Shown here: positions 34,643-43,609 of the stretch, one piece after another
Layout of the letters: each line of letters starts with the position of its first letter
Position numbering within the stretch: position 1 is the stretch's first letter
Source: Ottowia sp.
Lineage (GTDB): Bacteria > Pseudomonadota > Gammaproteobacteria > Burkholderiales > Burkholderiaceae
Assembly: GCA_020853585.1 (NCBI GenBank)
Contig: JADYYQ010000080.1
Span: 1 to 55,412, forward strand
Reading direction: 5' to 3'
Length of the DNA stretch: 55,412 bases
Made by a program: the position numbers and the translations under genes
Notes under the pieces: generated by a model
Seen by the model: only the letters and a program-made list of their open reading frames with translations
Told to the model about the DNA's origin: nothing
Database searches by the model: none

Positions 34643-34678
34643 GTTTATTCTGTATAAGTGATATTATGCAGAATAAAC
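34643..34678. promoter_or_regulatory. palindromic operator of the thin-pilus operon
   Basis: Perfect 10-base arms GTTTATTCTG (34643-34652) and CAGAATAAAC (34669-34678) flank the 16-base core TATAAGTGATATTATG, which on the other strand reads CATAATATCACTTATA. It fits the transfer-operator family and precedes pilL by about 65 bases. Confidence 0.72.
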
Positions 34679-34743
34679 GCGCTAGATAAACAAGGTAAAG
34701 ATGAGCCAAGTGAACAGACTAATTTTTGCTTTGTAGAAATCAT

Positions 34744-35250
34744 ATGAACAAAACTATATTTAAAACGGTGAGTCTCTTGGTGGCCTTGCTACATATCAAT
34801 CAGAATGTATTGGCTGAATTATATGTGGTGAGTGAAGTCGTAAAAGAAGATGCCACTTATCCAAATTTGGTTACAAAAAAGCATCCTCCCACAACCCATA
34901 CGCAAACAAAAACGGAACCAGGCACGACAAAATCATCATCGCCAATAGCCTCGATAGTTACAGCACAGCCCGCCATCATTAAACCGTTACCACGCTGGAC
35001 GCTCACAGCCGGTCATGCCATCGGGCAAGAACTTAAATCCTGGGGCGTTCAATCAGGCTGGAATGTCATATGGAATCTACCGCGCGACCTTATAGTGCCA
35101 TCTACAACAGAATTTATCGGTGAGTTTCAAACCGTTGCCGCAGAAGTCATTAAAACCCTTGCTGCCAATGGCGCATTGATTAACGCCAAGTTCTACGAAG
35201 GCAACAAAACAATGGTCGTCAACGGCCCTGGCGTTGTTCCGCAAAACTAA
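34744..35250 (+). CDS. pilL: PilL-like protein with TcpQ C-terminal domain
   Basis: First gene of the thin-pilus operon. The ATG at 34744 opens a signal peptide (about residues 1-24, ending NVLAE). The C-terminal domain (about 90-165) matches the TcpQ pattern: 'WTLTAGHAIGQELKSWGVQSGW', 'VIWNLPRDLIVPSTTEFIGEF' and 'NAKFYEGNKTMVVNGPG'. TcpQ/PilL proteins help place the secretin. At 168 residues it is about half of R64 PilL, lacking the long N-terminal part. The upstream frame from 34726 uses a TTG and is not favoured. Confidence 0.82.
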   Translation: MNKTIFKTVSLLVALLHINQNVLAELYVVSEVVKEDATYPNLVTKKHPPTTHTQTKTEPGTTKSSSPIASIVTAQPAIIKPLPRWTLTAGHAIGQELKSWGVQSGWNVIWNLPRDLIVPSTTEFIGEFQTVAAEVIKTLAANGALINAKFYEGNKTMVVNGPGVVPQN

Positions 35251-35262
35251 AAAGGTATTTTT

Positions 35263-36927
35263 ATGCGACATACATTTAAACGTCTATTCTTATGTTTGAT
35301 GATGGTCAGTCTTATTAGCACATCGCTAACAGGTTGCGGCACAGTACAAAAACAGGCGAGTGCCTTGACCGATAGCACCACGCAAAACATTACGAAAGCG
35401 CACGATAAAGCGGCTGAGACTGTGCCTGTCGTATCCACGACCGCTGCATCGTGGTTAATGGGAGAATCTATCCGTGTTGTGCCGCCGATCTCTCCCGTGT
35501 TAGCGCAAAACGTCACTTATGCCCCGGCACGCAAAGTCTCGCTGCCAGATATCGCACAGTGGATAACCCAAACCATCGGTCTATCGGTCGATACATCAGA
35601 AGTACAAAACAACGCATCATCCGAAGAGCCGGGCCAAGAAAATAGCGCAGGTGGCAATCAAAATAAAATGGCTGGCCATCCATCGCCCATGATGCTGCCA
35701 CCACCCTCACCATTTTTAAACGCCTCCTTGGCCAATACAATGCCTACGATGTCCTTGGCTTATGAGGGTCCGCTCTCAGGTTTGCTCGACATTGCTGCTA
35801 ACAAAATGGGCGTATGGTGGAAATTCGATGACGGCAAAGTCCATTTTTATCGTTCTGTTACACGCACGATTTACATTCCGTCTATCGGTCGCAAATACAA
35901 AAGCAGCAACTCCATCACCTCAGCATCGAGCAGTAGTAGTGGTAGTTCAACAGCAGGCGGTGGAAGCGCTGGCGATAGTGGCTCAGGTGGCTTTACCAGT
36001 ACCAGTGACTACGCGGTCGATATTTGGGCTGATTTAGAAAAAACAGGTAAAGCAGTCGCTGGCATGAGCGCAGGCAGAAGCGCTCAAGTGATTGCCAATG
36101 CCTCAACCGGCAGTATTACCGTGACAGGTTCGCCAGTACAAGTCCGTAATGTTGAGGAATGGGTACGTGGCCTCTCTGACAACCTAAGCCAGCAAGTAGC
36201 GATTACTGTGACCGTGTATTCGATCACACGTCACAACGAAGATAACTACCAGTGGGATCCAACGGTTATTTTTAAAAAGCTGTCATCTACCTATGGCTTT
36301 GCCATGTCTGGCCCACAAGCACCTGCCATGATCTCGGGCAAAGAGCCATTTAACTTATCTGCGAATGTACTCAATAGCACCACGGCCACCTCACAGTGGA
36401 GCGGTTCGCAACTGGCATTCAAAGCCTTGTCTACTTTGGGCGATGTATCAGAAAGCATTAACCAATCCGTCGTAACGTTGAATGGCCAGCCTGTACCAAT
36501 GCAAGTGGCCTCACAAATTACCTATTTGGCGCAACGTGCCACCACCATTGCCCCCAATGTGGGTGCAACCACGGCATTGACCCCCGGCACGATTACGACA
36601 GGCTTCACAGCGATGTTTCTGCCACGCATTGTCAACGGCAAGGTTCTGCTGAATATGAATCTGGTTAAAAGCAAGCTCGATGGTTTGGAATTTGCGGGCG
36701 ACAACACCGCCAGTATTCAAACACCCAAAGTCAGCAGCAGTCGCTTTGAACATAGTGTATCACTGTCTCCTGGCGATGCTTTGATGCTCTCTGGCTTAGA
36801 AAAAGACAACGGGGAAACCAATCGTAGTGGGGTGGGTTCAGCGAATAATCAGCTACTCGGCGGTGGTGTGGGTTCAACAACTGGCAAAAAACTCATTGCC
36901 ATTGTGATTACTGCAAAGGTAATGTAA
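35263..36927 (+). CDS. pilN: PilN, type IVB pilus secretin (lipoprotein)
   Basis: Outer-membrane secretin for the conjugative thin pilus. The lipoprotein signal has lipobox LTGC (C25). An N-terminal region has TcpC/PilN features, and a Ser/Gly-rich loop lies near 220-245. The N3-like region is 'AQVIANASTGSITVTGSPVQVRNVEEWV' (boxes ASTGSITV and VRNVEEWV). The C-terminal secretin domain carries 'FLPRIVNGKVLLNMNLVKS' and 'SLSPGDALMLSGLEKDN'. It is 554 residues long and overlaps pilP by one base (TAATG). Confidence 0.94.
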   Translation: MRHTFKRLFLCLMMVSLISTSLTGCGTVQKQASALTDSTTQNITKAHDKAAETVPVVSTTAASWLMGESIRVVPPISPVLAQNVTYAPARKVSLPDIAQWITQTIGLSVDTSEVQNNASSEEPGQENSAGGNQNKMAGHPSPMMLPPPSPFLNASLANTMPTMSLAYEGPLSGLLDIAANKMGVWWKFDDGKVHFYRSVTRTIYIPSIGRKYKSSNSITSASSSSSGSSTAGGGSAGDSGSGGFTSTSDYAVDIWADLEKTGKAVAGMSAGRSAQVIANASTGSITVTGSPVQVRNVEEWVRGLSDNLSQQVAITVTVYSITRHNEDNYQWDPTVIFKKLSSTYGFAMSGPQAPAMISGKEPFNLSANVLNSTTATSQWSGSQLAFKALSTLGDVSESINQSVVTLNGQPVPMQVASQITYLAQRATTIAPNVGATTALTPGTITTGFTAMFLPRIVNGKVLLNMNLVKSKLDGLEFAGDNTASIQTPKVSSSRFEHSVSLSPGDALMLSGLEKDNGETNRSGVGSANNQLLGGGVGSTTGKKLIAIVITAKVM

Positions 36928-37406
36928 TGAAACGCATACAAAAAACTTTAATCCTCATTAGCACATCATTGCTTTGCCAAGCAGTTTTTGCGGATATCAG
37001 TCAATATCAAGAACTCGATGCACTGCGTTCACAAAACGCTGTACTGACAGAAGCAGTCAAAAACGCCGAACTTAAATGTCGTCTTAATAATGGTGGGAAA
37101 GACTGTGCCAGTGCGCAGATTGCTCCCACTCAAAACCTATCTGTGCCACCTTGGGGTGCGACGCCATTGCGTTCATCTTCCCCACAAGTTGAGCTGGTAT
37201 CTGGTTTTGACAACAAAAAAACAGCCATTATTTCTGTCCCTGGCAGTGGCAATATCAGGGCCCACGTTGGTAAAAAAATCGCTGGACTGGGGACAGTTAA
37301 ATCCATCTCTGTTCATGAGGTTACGGTAGAGCAGGGCGGTAAGATCATTAGCCTGCCATTTGCTGAGGAATCTTTTCCTGGCGTGAACAATTCTAGGATG
37401 CGTTGA
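36927..37406 (+). CDS. pilP: PilP, thin-pilus assembly protein
   Basis: Periplasmic/inner-membrane pilus biogenesis protein. It has a signal peptide of about 22 residues (ending AVFADI), followed by a short coiled coil 'ELDALRSQNAVLTEAVKNAELK' (boxes LRSQNAVL and KNAELK) typical of the PilP family. A strand-rich C-terminal domain follows. The length of 159 residues agrees with R64 PilP. It precedes the PilO-like gene here, whereas in R64 pilO comes before pilP. Confidence 0.85.
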   Translation: MKRIQKTLILISTSLLCQAVFADISQYQELDALRSQNAVLTEAVKNAELKCRLNNGGKDCASAQIAPTQNLSVPPWGATPLRSSSPQVELVSGFDNKKTAIISVPGSGNIRAHVGKKIAGLGTVKSISVHEVTVEQGGKIISLPFAEESFPGVNNSRMR

Positions 37407-38578
37407 TGGCTGCCATCCTTCCGATTGCCGGTAAACAATGGCTAGCAGGGATGACATGGCGCAGCTATGACAATATCCCTGATAAGCAAGACCTACTGAG
37501 CGATGCAGAACAACTCGACCATTCATGGGCCGCTGTGCGCATTGATGAAGAAGCGATACAAGCCGGATTTTGTGCACCGATAGACGGCATGAAGCGTCCT
37601 ACGAAAGTATTTAGCTTGGCTGCGATGCTAGCCGATTCACGTGAACAACCGTGGCTTGGCATCTTCAAAATAAGAGAGGGACTGTGGTGGTACATCGCTG
37701 TGCGTGATGGCCATGCTGTTTTACCGGATGGTGATGTCATTGGTGGCGAAGAAGAAATACGTAAAGCAAGAGACAACCATGCTGGTTACGGTGATTGGAA
37801 GTATTTTGAAGGCGATATTGACGCACTCACGAACCTTATCAAGAGCATCGCAGAAAAGCCAACACCCGTTAAATCTCTCGTTGCAAGTAATTTGCCACTG
37901 TTGCCTATTACAGTGGCCGCTATGGTCGTTGTTGGTTTAGCGGGTGGCTATATGTGGTGGGATACCCACCAACAAGAAGCAATAGCGCAGGCAGCACGCG
38001 CTAAAGCGCTCGCAATGGTTCAGTTGCAAGGGCAACAATTACAAAATCAACCACCAACGAATACGCCATTAATCTCCAAACCGACACCGGATATTTGGCT
38101 CAGTGCTTGTGAACAGGTAATAGGTCAATTGCCACTTGCGCATCACGGCTGGGAAATTACTCAAGTCGGCTGCGATCTCACCGCAGTTAATGTCCATTGG
38201 GTACGTAAAAATGGCGCGACGGTTGCTAATCGACCAGAAGGGGATGTTTCTGCTGATGGGGAAGCGATACATCAAAGTATTTCGCTGACACTTTCCAGCA
38301 ATAAAAGTGATGATGATGCCATTGATCTGGCAACAGCAACCTTAGCGCTACGTGCTTGGACACAAGCTATTTCAGCGCCATTGCAGATTAATCAAGCCGC
38401 AGCAATCAACGCGCAACAAGACCCAAACTTACCACCATCTATGCCACACGCTACTGTGAGTATGGATATCTCTATCTCACCATTTGAATTGGCTATTGCT
38501 ATCCCAGGATTGCGTTTAACCAATTTGAACTCAACCGCTGCTGGTTGGAATTTAAAAGGAGTGATCTATGGTCGGTGA
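37406..38578 (+). CDS. pilO: PilO, thin-pilus assembly protein
   Basis: Inner-membrane assembly protein of type IVB pili. A cytoplasmic N-terminal domain of about 160 residues has the family boxes 'GKQWLAGMTWRSY', 'RPTKVFSLAAMLAD' and 'WWYIAVRDGHAVLPDGDVIG'. One membrane segment is at about 168-186 (LLPITVAAMVVVGLAGGYMWW), followed by a periplasmic domain. The ATG at 37406 shares its first base with the pilP stop. It overlaps pilQ by 11 bases. Confidence 0.88.
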   Translation: MAAILPIAGKQWLAGMTWRSYDNIPDKQDLLSDAEQLDHSWAAVRIDEEAIQAGFCAPIDGMKRPTKVFSLAAMLADSREQPWLGIFKIREGLWWYIAVRDGHAVLPDGDVIGGEEEIRKARDNHAGYGDWKYFEGDIDALTNLIKSIAEKPTPVKSLVASNLPLLPITVAAMVVVGLAGGYMWWDTHQQEAIAQAARAKALAMVQLQGQQLQNQPPTNTPLISKPTPDIWLSACEQVIGQLPLAHHGWEITQVGCDLTAVNVHWVRKNGATVANRPEGDVSADGEAIHQSISLTLSSNKSDDDAIDLATATLALRAWTQAISAPLQINQAAAINAQQDPNLPPSMPHATVSMDISISPFELAIAIPGLRLTNLNSTAAGWNLKGVIYGR

Positions 38579-40133
38579 TTTATTACCCGTGCCAAACGGG
38601 ATGGCTGAAAAATTAGCGATCAACCATGCGGAAAAAAGTGTTTATGTAGATTCCAACACGTATAGCGCACCTTTATTTAGAACCTGGCTTGACCGCAATA
38701 AATCAAATGGTATCTCTCTCAATGTGGTTAAAAAAGAGATGGATGAAATTGCGACGATGCGTAATAACGGTATGCGTGTTACCAGCGATATTGACAGCGA
38801 TATGGTGGTGCGCGGGCAAGCCATTGACATGATTAGTCAGGCGGCACGATATAACGCATCGGATATCCACATGATGATGCGTGGCACATATACTGAAATT
38901 CAGACTGTCGTTAAAGGTAAGTTACGCGTTTTAGCGAGGAAGTCGCAAGCAGAGGGGGAGGCACTGGCACGCGCTATTTATCAAGGGTTAGCCAAAACGC
39001 GCGATGCGAGCTGGAATCCACTTGATTTTCAGAATGCGCAGATATCCGGCGATGCTTTACCCGTAGAGCTTGGCCTAACTTCACTGCGTATTATTCGCGG
39101 CCCTTGCTATCCACAGGCCAGTGATGGCTCATTTATGACCTTGCGCTTGCAATACAGCTCGACGCTGGCGATCAAGCCGGGTGTGAATTTACGCGCATTG
39201 GAGTTACCACGTAAACCTGCTGGTGAGTTGCAATTACAGCGCATGGGGTTTAGCGAAAAACAAATTGCCAAACTCAAAGTACTCATGGATGCCCCCAATG
39301 GCATTGTCATCATCACTGGGCCAACAGGGTGTGGAAAAACCACGACACTCTTTGAGGTGTTACAAGACCTCGCTCGCAGTAAACCACATCGTCGTCAAGT
39401 GACAGCGGAAGACCCTGTGGAGTATCCAATGGAATGGGCTGTGCAAATGGCTGTCACGGATACAAAAAACGATACGGAAACAGGCGATGCTTTTGGTGAG
39501 CGTATTCGCACGGCATTGCGTATGGCTCCCCATATCATTTTATTAGGCGAGTTACGTGGGCCAACGGTTGCGGTCGCGGCATTAGAGGCTGCGGTTACAG
39601 GGCATCAGGTATGGACAACCCTGCATGTGACTGACCCATTCCTATTTGTTGAACGGTTGGAATTAATGGATACCGTCAAACTTAATCGCCGTGTTTTTTG
39701 CGATCACAAAATTGTACGTGGCGTCATCGCCCAACGTTTATTGCCGACCCTTTGTCCACATTGCAGTATCGCACTGCGAGATCGACCCGAGGCATTGCCA
39801 CAACGTATGGTGTCTGCTCTAAAAACATGGGAGGATATTAGCGCAGTGCGTGTCAAGGGAAATGGCTGCGAACACTGTGATGAGGATGGCACGGTGGGGC
39901 GTTCTGCCGTTGTCGAGGTTGTCGTCAGTGATGCCACGCTGATGCGTGATTTTATTGAGCATGGTTCAGAAACAGCACGTCGCAATTACCGCACCAGAGA
40001 AGACGCTGACCCGTCTATGTTGGCATCAGCGATTGAACAAGCTTTGGCAGGCCTGGTAGACCCGATAGAGATTGAAGAGTGTGTGGATTTGATAGAGGCC
40101 AAAGATGTGAAGGGTAGCCATGTCTTTGACTAA
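38568..40133 (+). CDS. pilQ: PilQ, thin-pilus assembly ATPase (GspE/PilB-like)
   Basis: Hexameric ATPase powering pilus polymerisation. Walker A GPTGCGKTT is at about residues 249-257. The Asp box is 'QVTAEDPVEYPMEWAVQ', Walker B is 'HIILLGELRGPTVAVAALEAA' and the His box is 'GHQVWTTLHVTDPFLFVERL'. A four-cysteine zinc motif is seen as 'CPHC...CEHC' at about 398-435. The length of 521 residues equals R64 PilQ. It overlaps pilO and pilR. Confidence 0.95.
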   Translation: MVGDLLPVPNGMAEKLAINHAEKSVYVDSNTYSAPLFRTWLDRNKSNGISLNVVKKEMDEIATMRNNGMRVTSDIDSDMVVRGQAIDMISQAARYNASDIHMMMRGTYTEIQTVVKGKLRVLARKSQAEGEALARAIYQGLAKTRDASWNPLDFQNAQISGDALPVELGLTSLRIIRGPCYPQASDGSFMTLRLQYSSTLAIKPGVNLRALELPRKPAGELQLQRMGFSEKQIAKLKVLMDAPNGIVIITGPTGCGKTTTLFEVLQDLARSKPHRRQVTAEDPVEYPMEWAVQMAVTDTKNDTETGDAFGERIRTALRMAPHIILLGELRGPTVAVAALEAAVTGHQVWTTLHVTDPFLFVERLELMDTVKLNRRVFCDHKIVRGVIAQRLLPTLCPHCSIALRDRPEALPQRMVSALKTWEDISAVRVKGNGCEHCDEDGTVGRSAVVEVVVSDATLMRDFIEHGSETARRNYRTREDADPSMLASAIEQALAGLVDPIEIEECVDLIEAKDVKGSHVFD

Positions 40134-41295
40134 ATTAAGGTCTTTCTGGCTGTCTATGCAGACCAACAAAAAACCAACGCTTAAGAAAAAAGCCGCCACT
40201 CGTCGTCAAGGATGGTTGGCGAAAGTGGTCACGATGGGCGACAGACTGACTTTTAATTGGGCGATGCGGGAAATGCTCTATCGCCACTTATCCGCACAGG
40301 TCAGTAATGGCGTGGCGGTAGAAGTTGCCTTAGATGCTTTCTCTGCACGTTTAAAACGACGCAAAAAACCTAGCTCTGAAAAATTGGTTATTGATGTGGC
40401 ACGACGGATGCGTGATGGGGTGTCGTTGTCCGTAGCCTTGGCAAAATGGATTCCTGATGATGAAGCAGGGATGATTGCCAGTGGGGAGTTATCAGGCAAT
40501 CTACCGCGCTCGCTCGATTTAGTCATCGAATCGAAGCGTCGTATTGCCCGTGTGCAGCGTGCTTATCGTATGTCCTTGGTTAGACCAGCCATCTATAGCG
40601 TGGCGGTTTATGGCGTGTTGTGGGCCATTGGTGCGTTTGTTACGCCTAGTTTGATGTTGGTATTACCTTCGTCACAAGCGACAGGATTAGTCGTATGGTT
40701 GTATGCCGCAAGTGCGTTCGCTGGTAGTTGGCTGGTCATGATTCCACCATTGGTTTTATTACTTTTAGCCACGGTTATTGCACGCTCATTACCGCTTTGG
40801 TTAGGTCGCCAACGGGTCGCAGCAGAATCTATTTTCCCCTACTCGTTTTACCGCGATATGCAAGGGTATATCTGGTTAATGAGCTTTTCTGCTTTGCTGC
40901 GCGCAGGTTTACCAGATGTCGATATTTTGAAGCGCCAGATGCTCAATGCGAATCCGTGGCTAAAGGAACGACTGCGTGAAATTCGTGCGCGTATGGTCAA
41001 TGGCGCGACTTTGCCTGCGGCGTTGCTAGCAAAAGGTCGTCACGGTATGCCCGCTTTTGGCTTTCCTAATCCTGACATTGTTGACGATATTCAGTCGATG
41101 GCTGGATTTACAGATTTTCCTGAGCGTATTTCAAAGTTAGCAACGCAATGGGCGGATGAGATAGAAGCCTCAACCTTGTCTCGTGCTGCTGTTTTTGGTT
41201 TTGCGATGGAAATGTTTATGTACATGGTCATGGGCCTACTGATGATGGCGATTAACTCGATGTCAACGCAGTTGGGTTCTGTGACTGGTATGTAG
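40120..41295 (+). CDS. pilR: PilR, thin-pilus inner-membrane platform protein (GspF-like)
   Basis: Polytopic platform protein of the GspF/PilC family. Two GspF-type domains are separated by membrane segments. One pair lies near residues 155-235 (SVAVYGVLWAIGAFVTPSLMLVL and WLVMIPPLVLLLLATVIARSL) and one segment near the end (about 365-385, EMFMYMVMGLLMMAINSM). 'GMIASGELSGNLPRSLDLVIE' is the typical conserved helix. It has 391 residues and overlaps pilQ by 14 bases. Confidence 0.93.
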   Translation: MSLTKLRSFWLSMQTNKKPTLKKKAATRRQGWLAKVVTMGDRLTFNWAMREMLYRHLSAQVSNGVAVEVALDAFSARLKRRKKPSSEKLVIDVARRMRDGVSLSVALAKWIPDDEAGMIASGELSGNLPRSLDLVIESKRRIARVQRAYRMSLVRPAIYSVAVYGVLWAIGAFVTPSLMLVLPSSQATGLVVWLYAASAFAGSWLVMIPPLVLLLLATVIARSLPLWLGRQRVAAESIFPYSFYRDMQGYIWLMSFSALLRAGLPDVDILKRQMLNANPWLKERLREIRARMVNGATLPAALLAKGRHGMPAFGFPNPDIVDDIQSMAGFTDFPERISKLATQWADEIEASTLSRAAVFGFAMEMFMYMVMGLLMMAINSMSTQLGSVTGM

Positions 41296-41321
41296 TTTTA
41301 AGTTAATTTTTAGGAGACAAA

Positions 41322-41819
41322 ATGAGTGAAATTTTAGGTACTTTATTTAAATACTTGGTGGCTATCCTTGGGGTAGCGGCGGTTGTATTGATTTTGAATA
41401 AAACATTTGGTGCGAACAAAGTACAAAACACCATTGCACAAGTAACGCAAACCACCGCCAATATTCAAACGCTGTATAACGCACAAAATAACTTCACCAG
41501 TTTAACCAATACCGTTGTTATTGCAGGAAAGTTAGCTCCGGCGGATATGGTTTCTGGCACCAATCTGGTTAATCCTTGGAATGGCGCAGTGGCTTTCGCG
41601 GTGGATGCCAATGCAGCGCAATACACCATGACGCAAAACGGTGTACCGAATGATGCGTGCGCAAAACTGGCAACAAGTATACCTGGCGCTATTTCTGTGC
41701 AAATAAACGGCGGTACAGTGCAAAACAGCGCTACCAATCCATTAGATGCGGGTGCAGCGACCACGGCTTGTAATTCTAATGCTGATACCAATACGTTAGT
41801 TTTTGTCTTTGGACGGTGA
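41322..41819 (+). CDS. pilS: PilS, thin-pilus major pilin with atypical N-terminus
   Basis: Candidate pilin of the thin pilus. A hydrophobic N-terminal helix (about 7-27, TLFKYLVAILGVAAVVLILN) is followed by a polar globular domain with a conserved-looking cysteine pair (C113 region 'NDACAKL' and 'TTACNSN'). It has 165 residues and a strong ribosome-binding site (TAGGAGA). Unlike ordinary type IV prepilins it has no basic leader; a glycine is at position 6 (MSEILG) but no glutamate follows at +5. PilV starts with the nearly identical MSELLG. No PilU-type prepilin peptidase gene is in the window. Confidence 0.85.
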   Translation: MSEILGTLFKYLVAILGVAAVVLILNKTFGANKVQNTIAQVTQTTANIQTLYNAQNNFTSLTNTVVIAGKLAPADMVSGTNLVNPWNGAVAFAVDANAAQYTMTQNGVPNDACAKLATSIPGAISVQINGGTVQNSATNPLDAGAATTACNSNADTNTLVFVFGR

Positions 41820-41871
41820 TTGCGATGTCTAACGGAATTCCCATAAAAATCCAAAAAGAGGAGATTCAATA

Positions 41872-42114
41872 ATGGGTATCTATATTCCACCTCCCGCACC
41901 CGTCAGTGATCCAGCTAAGGCTGTCGATGCTTTATGGGCCTTTGTAGAAGGCATTGGGTTCGACCCAAACAAAGTTTTGTCTGCTTTTGAAACACGCTCA
42001 GATTTCCAAGTTGGATTTGCGATAGGTGGAGTCCATTCGGCGTTGTCTAAATCAATTTCAGAGGATATTTCCAAGTTTTGGGAATTTGACAAATCTAAAC
42101 ATGAAGCGGATTAA
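41872..42114 (+). CDS. small protein of unknown function in pil operon
   Basis: An 80-residue soluble protein, not recognised. The ribosome-binding site is excellent (AGAGGAGATT, 8 bases upstream), so it is very probably made. The sequence begins with a proline-rich 'YIPPPAPVSDPAKAVDALW' and is otherwise acidic and helical. R64 has no counterpart between pilS and the later genes that I know of. Its place, just before a retraction-type ATPase, suggests pairing with it. Confidence 0.75.
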   Translation: MGIYIPPPAPVSDPAKAVDALWAFVEGIGFDPNKVLSAFETRSDFQVGFAIGGVHSALSKSISEDISKFWEFDKSKHEAD

Positions 42115-42125
42115 ACAATACGCTT

Positions 42126-43121
42126 ATGTCTAAATTAAGCCCGCTAGGCGATTTGATTTTCTCTGACTTATTCGTAGGGGACTCCCCAGAAATGAGTTGG
42201 TTTAAATCAACACCGGATTCTTTGCTGACAATGGCTGTGCCTATGGACTGTGCCGATGAGATTACAAGCTTACGTAAACAGCTTGCCAAACATGAGGGCG
42301 GTTCAGATTTTCGTGTGACATGGCCTGATGAATCAGGGATGCGTCTGCGCGTTAAGCGCATTACGGTTGCTGACGACAAGGTTATTTTTGTTTGCCGGCG
42401 CTATCGTGTGATTGTGGGTTCGCTAGCAGATCTCGGTGTCCCCAGGGCCGTAGCTAACCGGCTACTTTCCGCTGATTTAAAAAATGGCTTGATTATTTTT
42501 TTAGGTAAACCTGGCGCAGGCAAAACTACCACGGCCACGTCTTTTGTACGAGAGCGTTTAAGCCTATTTGGTGGCGTCTGTTGGACGGTGGAAAATCCCA
42601 TTGAGCTACCCATTCAAGGCCGCCATGGTAAAGGCGTGTGCTATCAGACCGAAGTGAATGATGACATTGAAATTGGCGCTGTTATCCGCAGTCTATATCG
42701 CGCTACGCCAAATATCTTGTTGGTAGGCGAGATACGTGGAGAAGAAGCTGCACGTGAGGTCATTCAAGCCGCAGCAAGTGGTTGTCTGGTCGTCACAACA
42801 TTTCATGGCAATGATTTGTTAGGCAGTCTAGCCAAATTTGCTCGTTTAAGTGGGGGCAATACCGCCGCCATCGCCTTAGCCGATGTCTTGCGTGTTGCTG
42901 TCCATCTCGAATTACATAACGCTGACCCAGATAGCAATTTACCCGGTGTAGACACGGCAACAGAAAATCGTATGCCAAAAAGAGTCCTCGCTGTGGAACC
43001 GCTATTTCTTCTTGGAGAAGATGAAGGTACACGTTCCATTATGCGTGGCGGGGATTTTCACATGCTGACGAGTGAAGTAGAACGCCAAAGAAGAAGCCTA
43101 TTAATGGGCAAACTGCCTTAA
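42126..43121 (+). CDS. PilT-like (retraction-type) pilus ATPase
   Basis: A second GspE/PilT-superfamily ATPase in the operon. Walker A GKPGAGKTTT is at about residues 128-137. The Asp box is 'CWTVENPIELPIQG', Walker B is 'NILLVGEIRGEEAAREVI' and the His box is 'CLVVTTFHGNDLLGSLAKFA'. At 331 residues, with a shortened N-terminal domain and no cysteine zinc motif, it is nearer to PilT/PilU retraction ATPases than to PilQ. In R64 the gene called pilT encodes a transglycosylase, and no retraction ATPase is described. It may allow pilus retraction in this plasmid. Confidence 0.85.
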   Translation: MSKLSPLGDLIFSDLFVGDSPEMSWFKSTPDSLLTMAVPMDCADEITSLRKQLAKHEGGSDFRVTWPDESGMRLRVKRITVADDKVIFVCRRYRVIVGSLADLGVPRAVANRLLSADLKNGLIIFLGKPGAGKTTTATSFVRERLSLFGGVCWTVENPIELPIQGRHGKGVCYQTEVNDDIEIGAVIRSLYRATPNILLVGEIRGEEAAREVIQAAASGCLVVTTFHGNDLLGSLAKFARLSGGNTAAIALADVLRVAVHLELHNADPDSNLPGVDTATENRMPKRVLAVEPLFLLGEDEGTRSIMRGGDFHMLTSEVERQRRSLLMGKLP

Positions 43122-43132
43122 TTGGAAACTCC

Positions 43133-43606
43133 ATGGGATATTTAATGCCGCTGATTGTGCTGTCTGCTTTTATTGGTTTACTTACGATGCAAGCGCATCA
43201 CACGCAAGCGATTACCCCATCTGTGCAGGCGGAGCGATCGGAACTGGATGGACATGCTTTTTTAGCTTATAGGGATGCCGTACACAGCTTTGTACAGGGC
43301 AATCCTGGCTTTACTGGCTCAATTCCATCAAGTAATTTCAGTGGCAAATTTCCAGCCCATTTTTTACAAAATGCAGCTCACCATGTGAGCGCCACATCAT
43401 CAGGGAGTGGTCGCATCATTACCTGTTATGCCACGCTCTCAGCAGGTGCGCTGCACGCCGCACGCTTGGCTTCTGACAATGATGCGTCATTAGGGGTGTC
43501 ATCTGGCACACATTGGGTCAGTGTTGTGGACGCTACGCATGCAGAACCGCTTGTTATTGCTATTCCCAATGGCAATGCGGTCTCTGTTATCCAAATTGGA
43601 GGGTGA
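43133..43606 (+). CDS. pilM: PilM-like thin-pilus protein
   Basis: A 157-residue protein with one N-terminal membrane segment (about 5-22, MPLIVLSAFIGLLTMQAH). A periplasmic domain resembling PilM of IncI pili follows ('FLAYRDAVHSFVQGNPGFTG'; C-terminal 'GTHWVSVVDATHAEPLVIAIPNG'). In R64 pilM lies early in the operon, between pilL and pilN; here it lies just before pilV. Function in the family is unknown but essential for the pilus. Confidence 0.78.
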   Translation: MGYLMPLIVLSAFIGLLTMQAHHTQAITPSVQAERSELDGHAFLAYRDAVHSFVQGNPGFTGSIPSSNFSGKFPAHFLQNAAHHVSATSSGSGRIITCYATLSAGALHAARLASDNDASLGVSSGTHWVSVVDATHAEPLVIAIPNGNAVSVIQIGG

Positions 43607-43609
43607 CGC

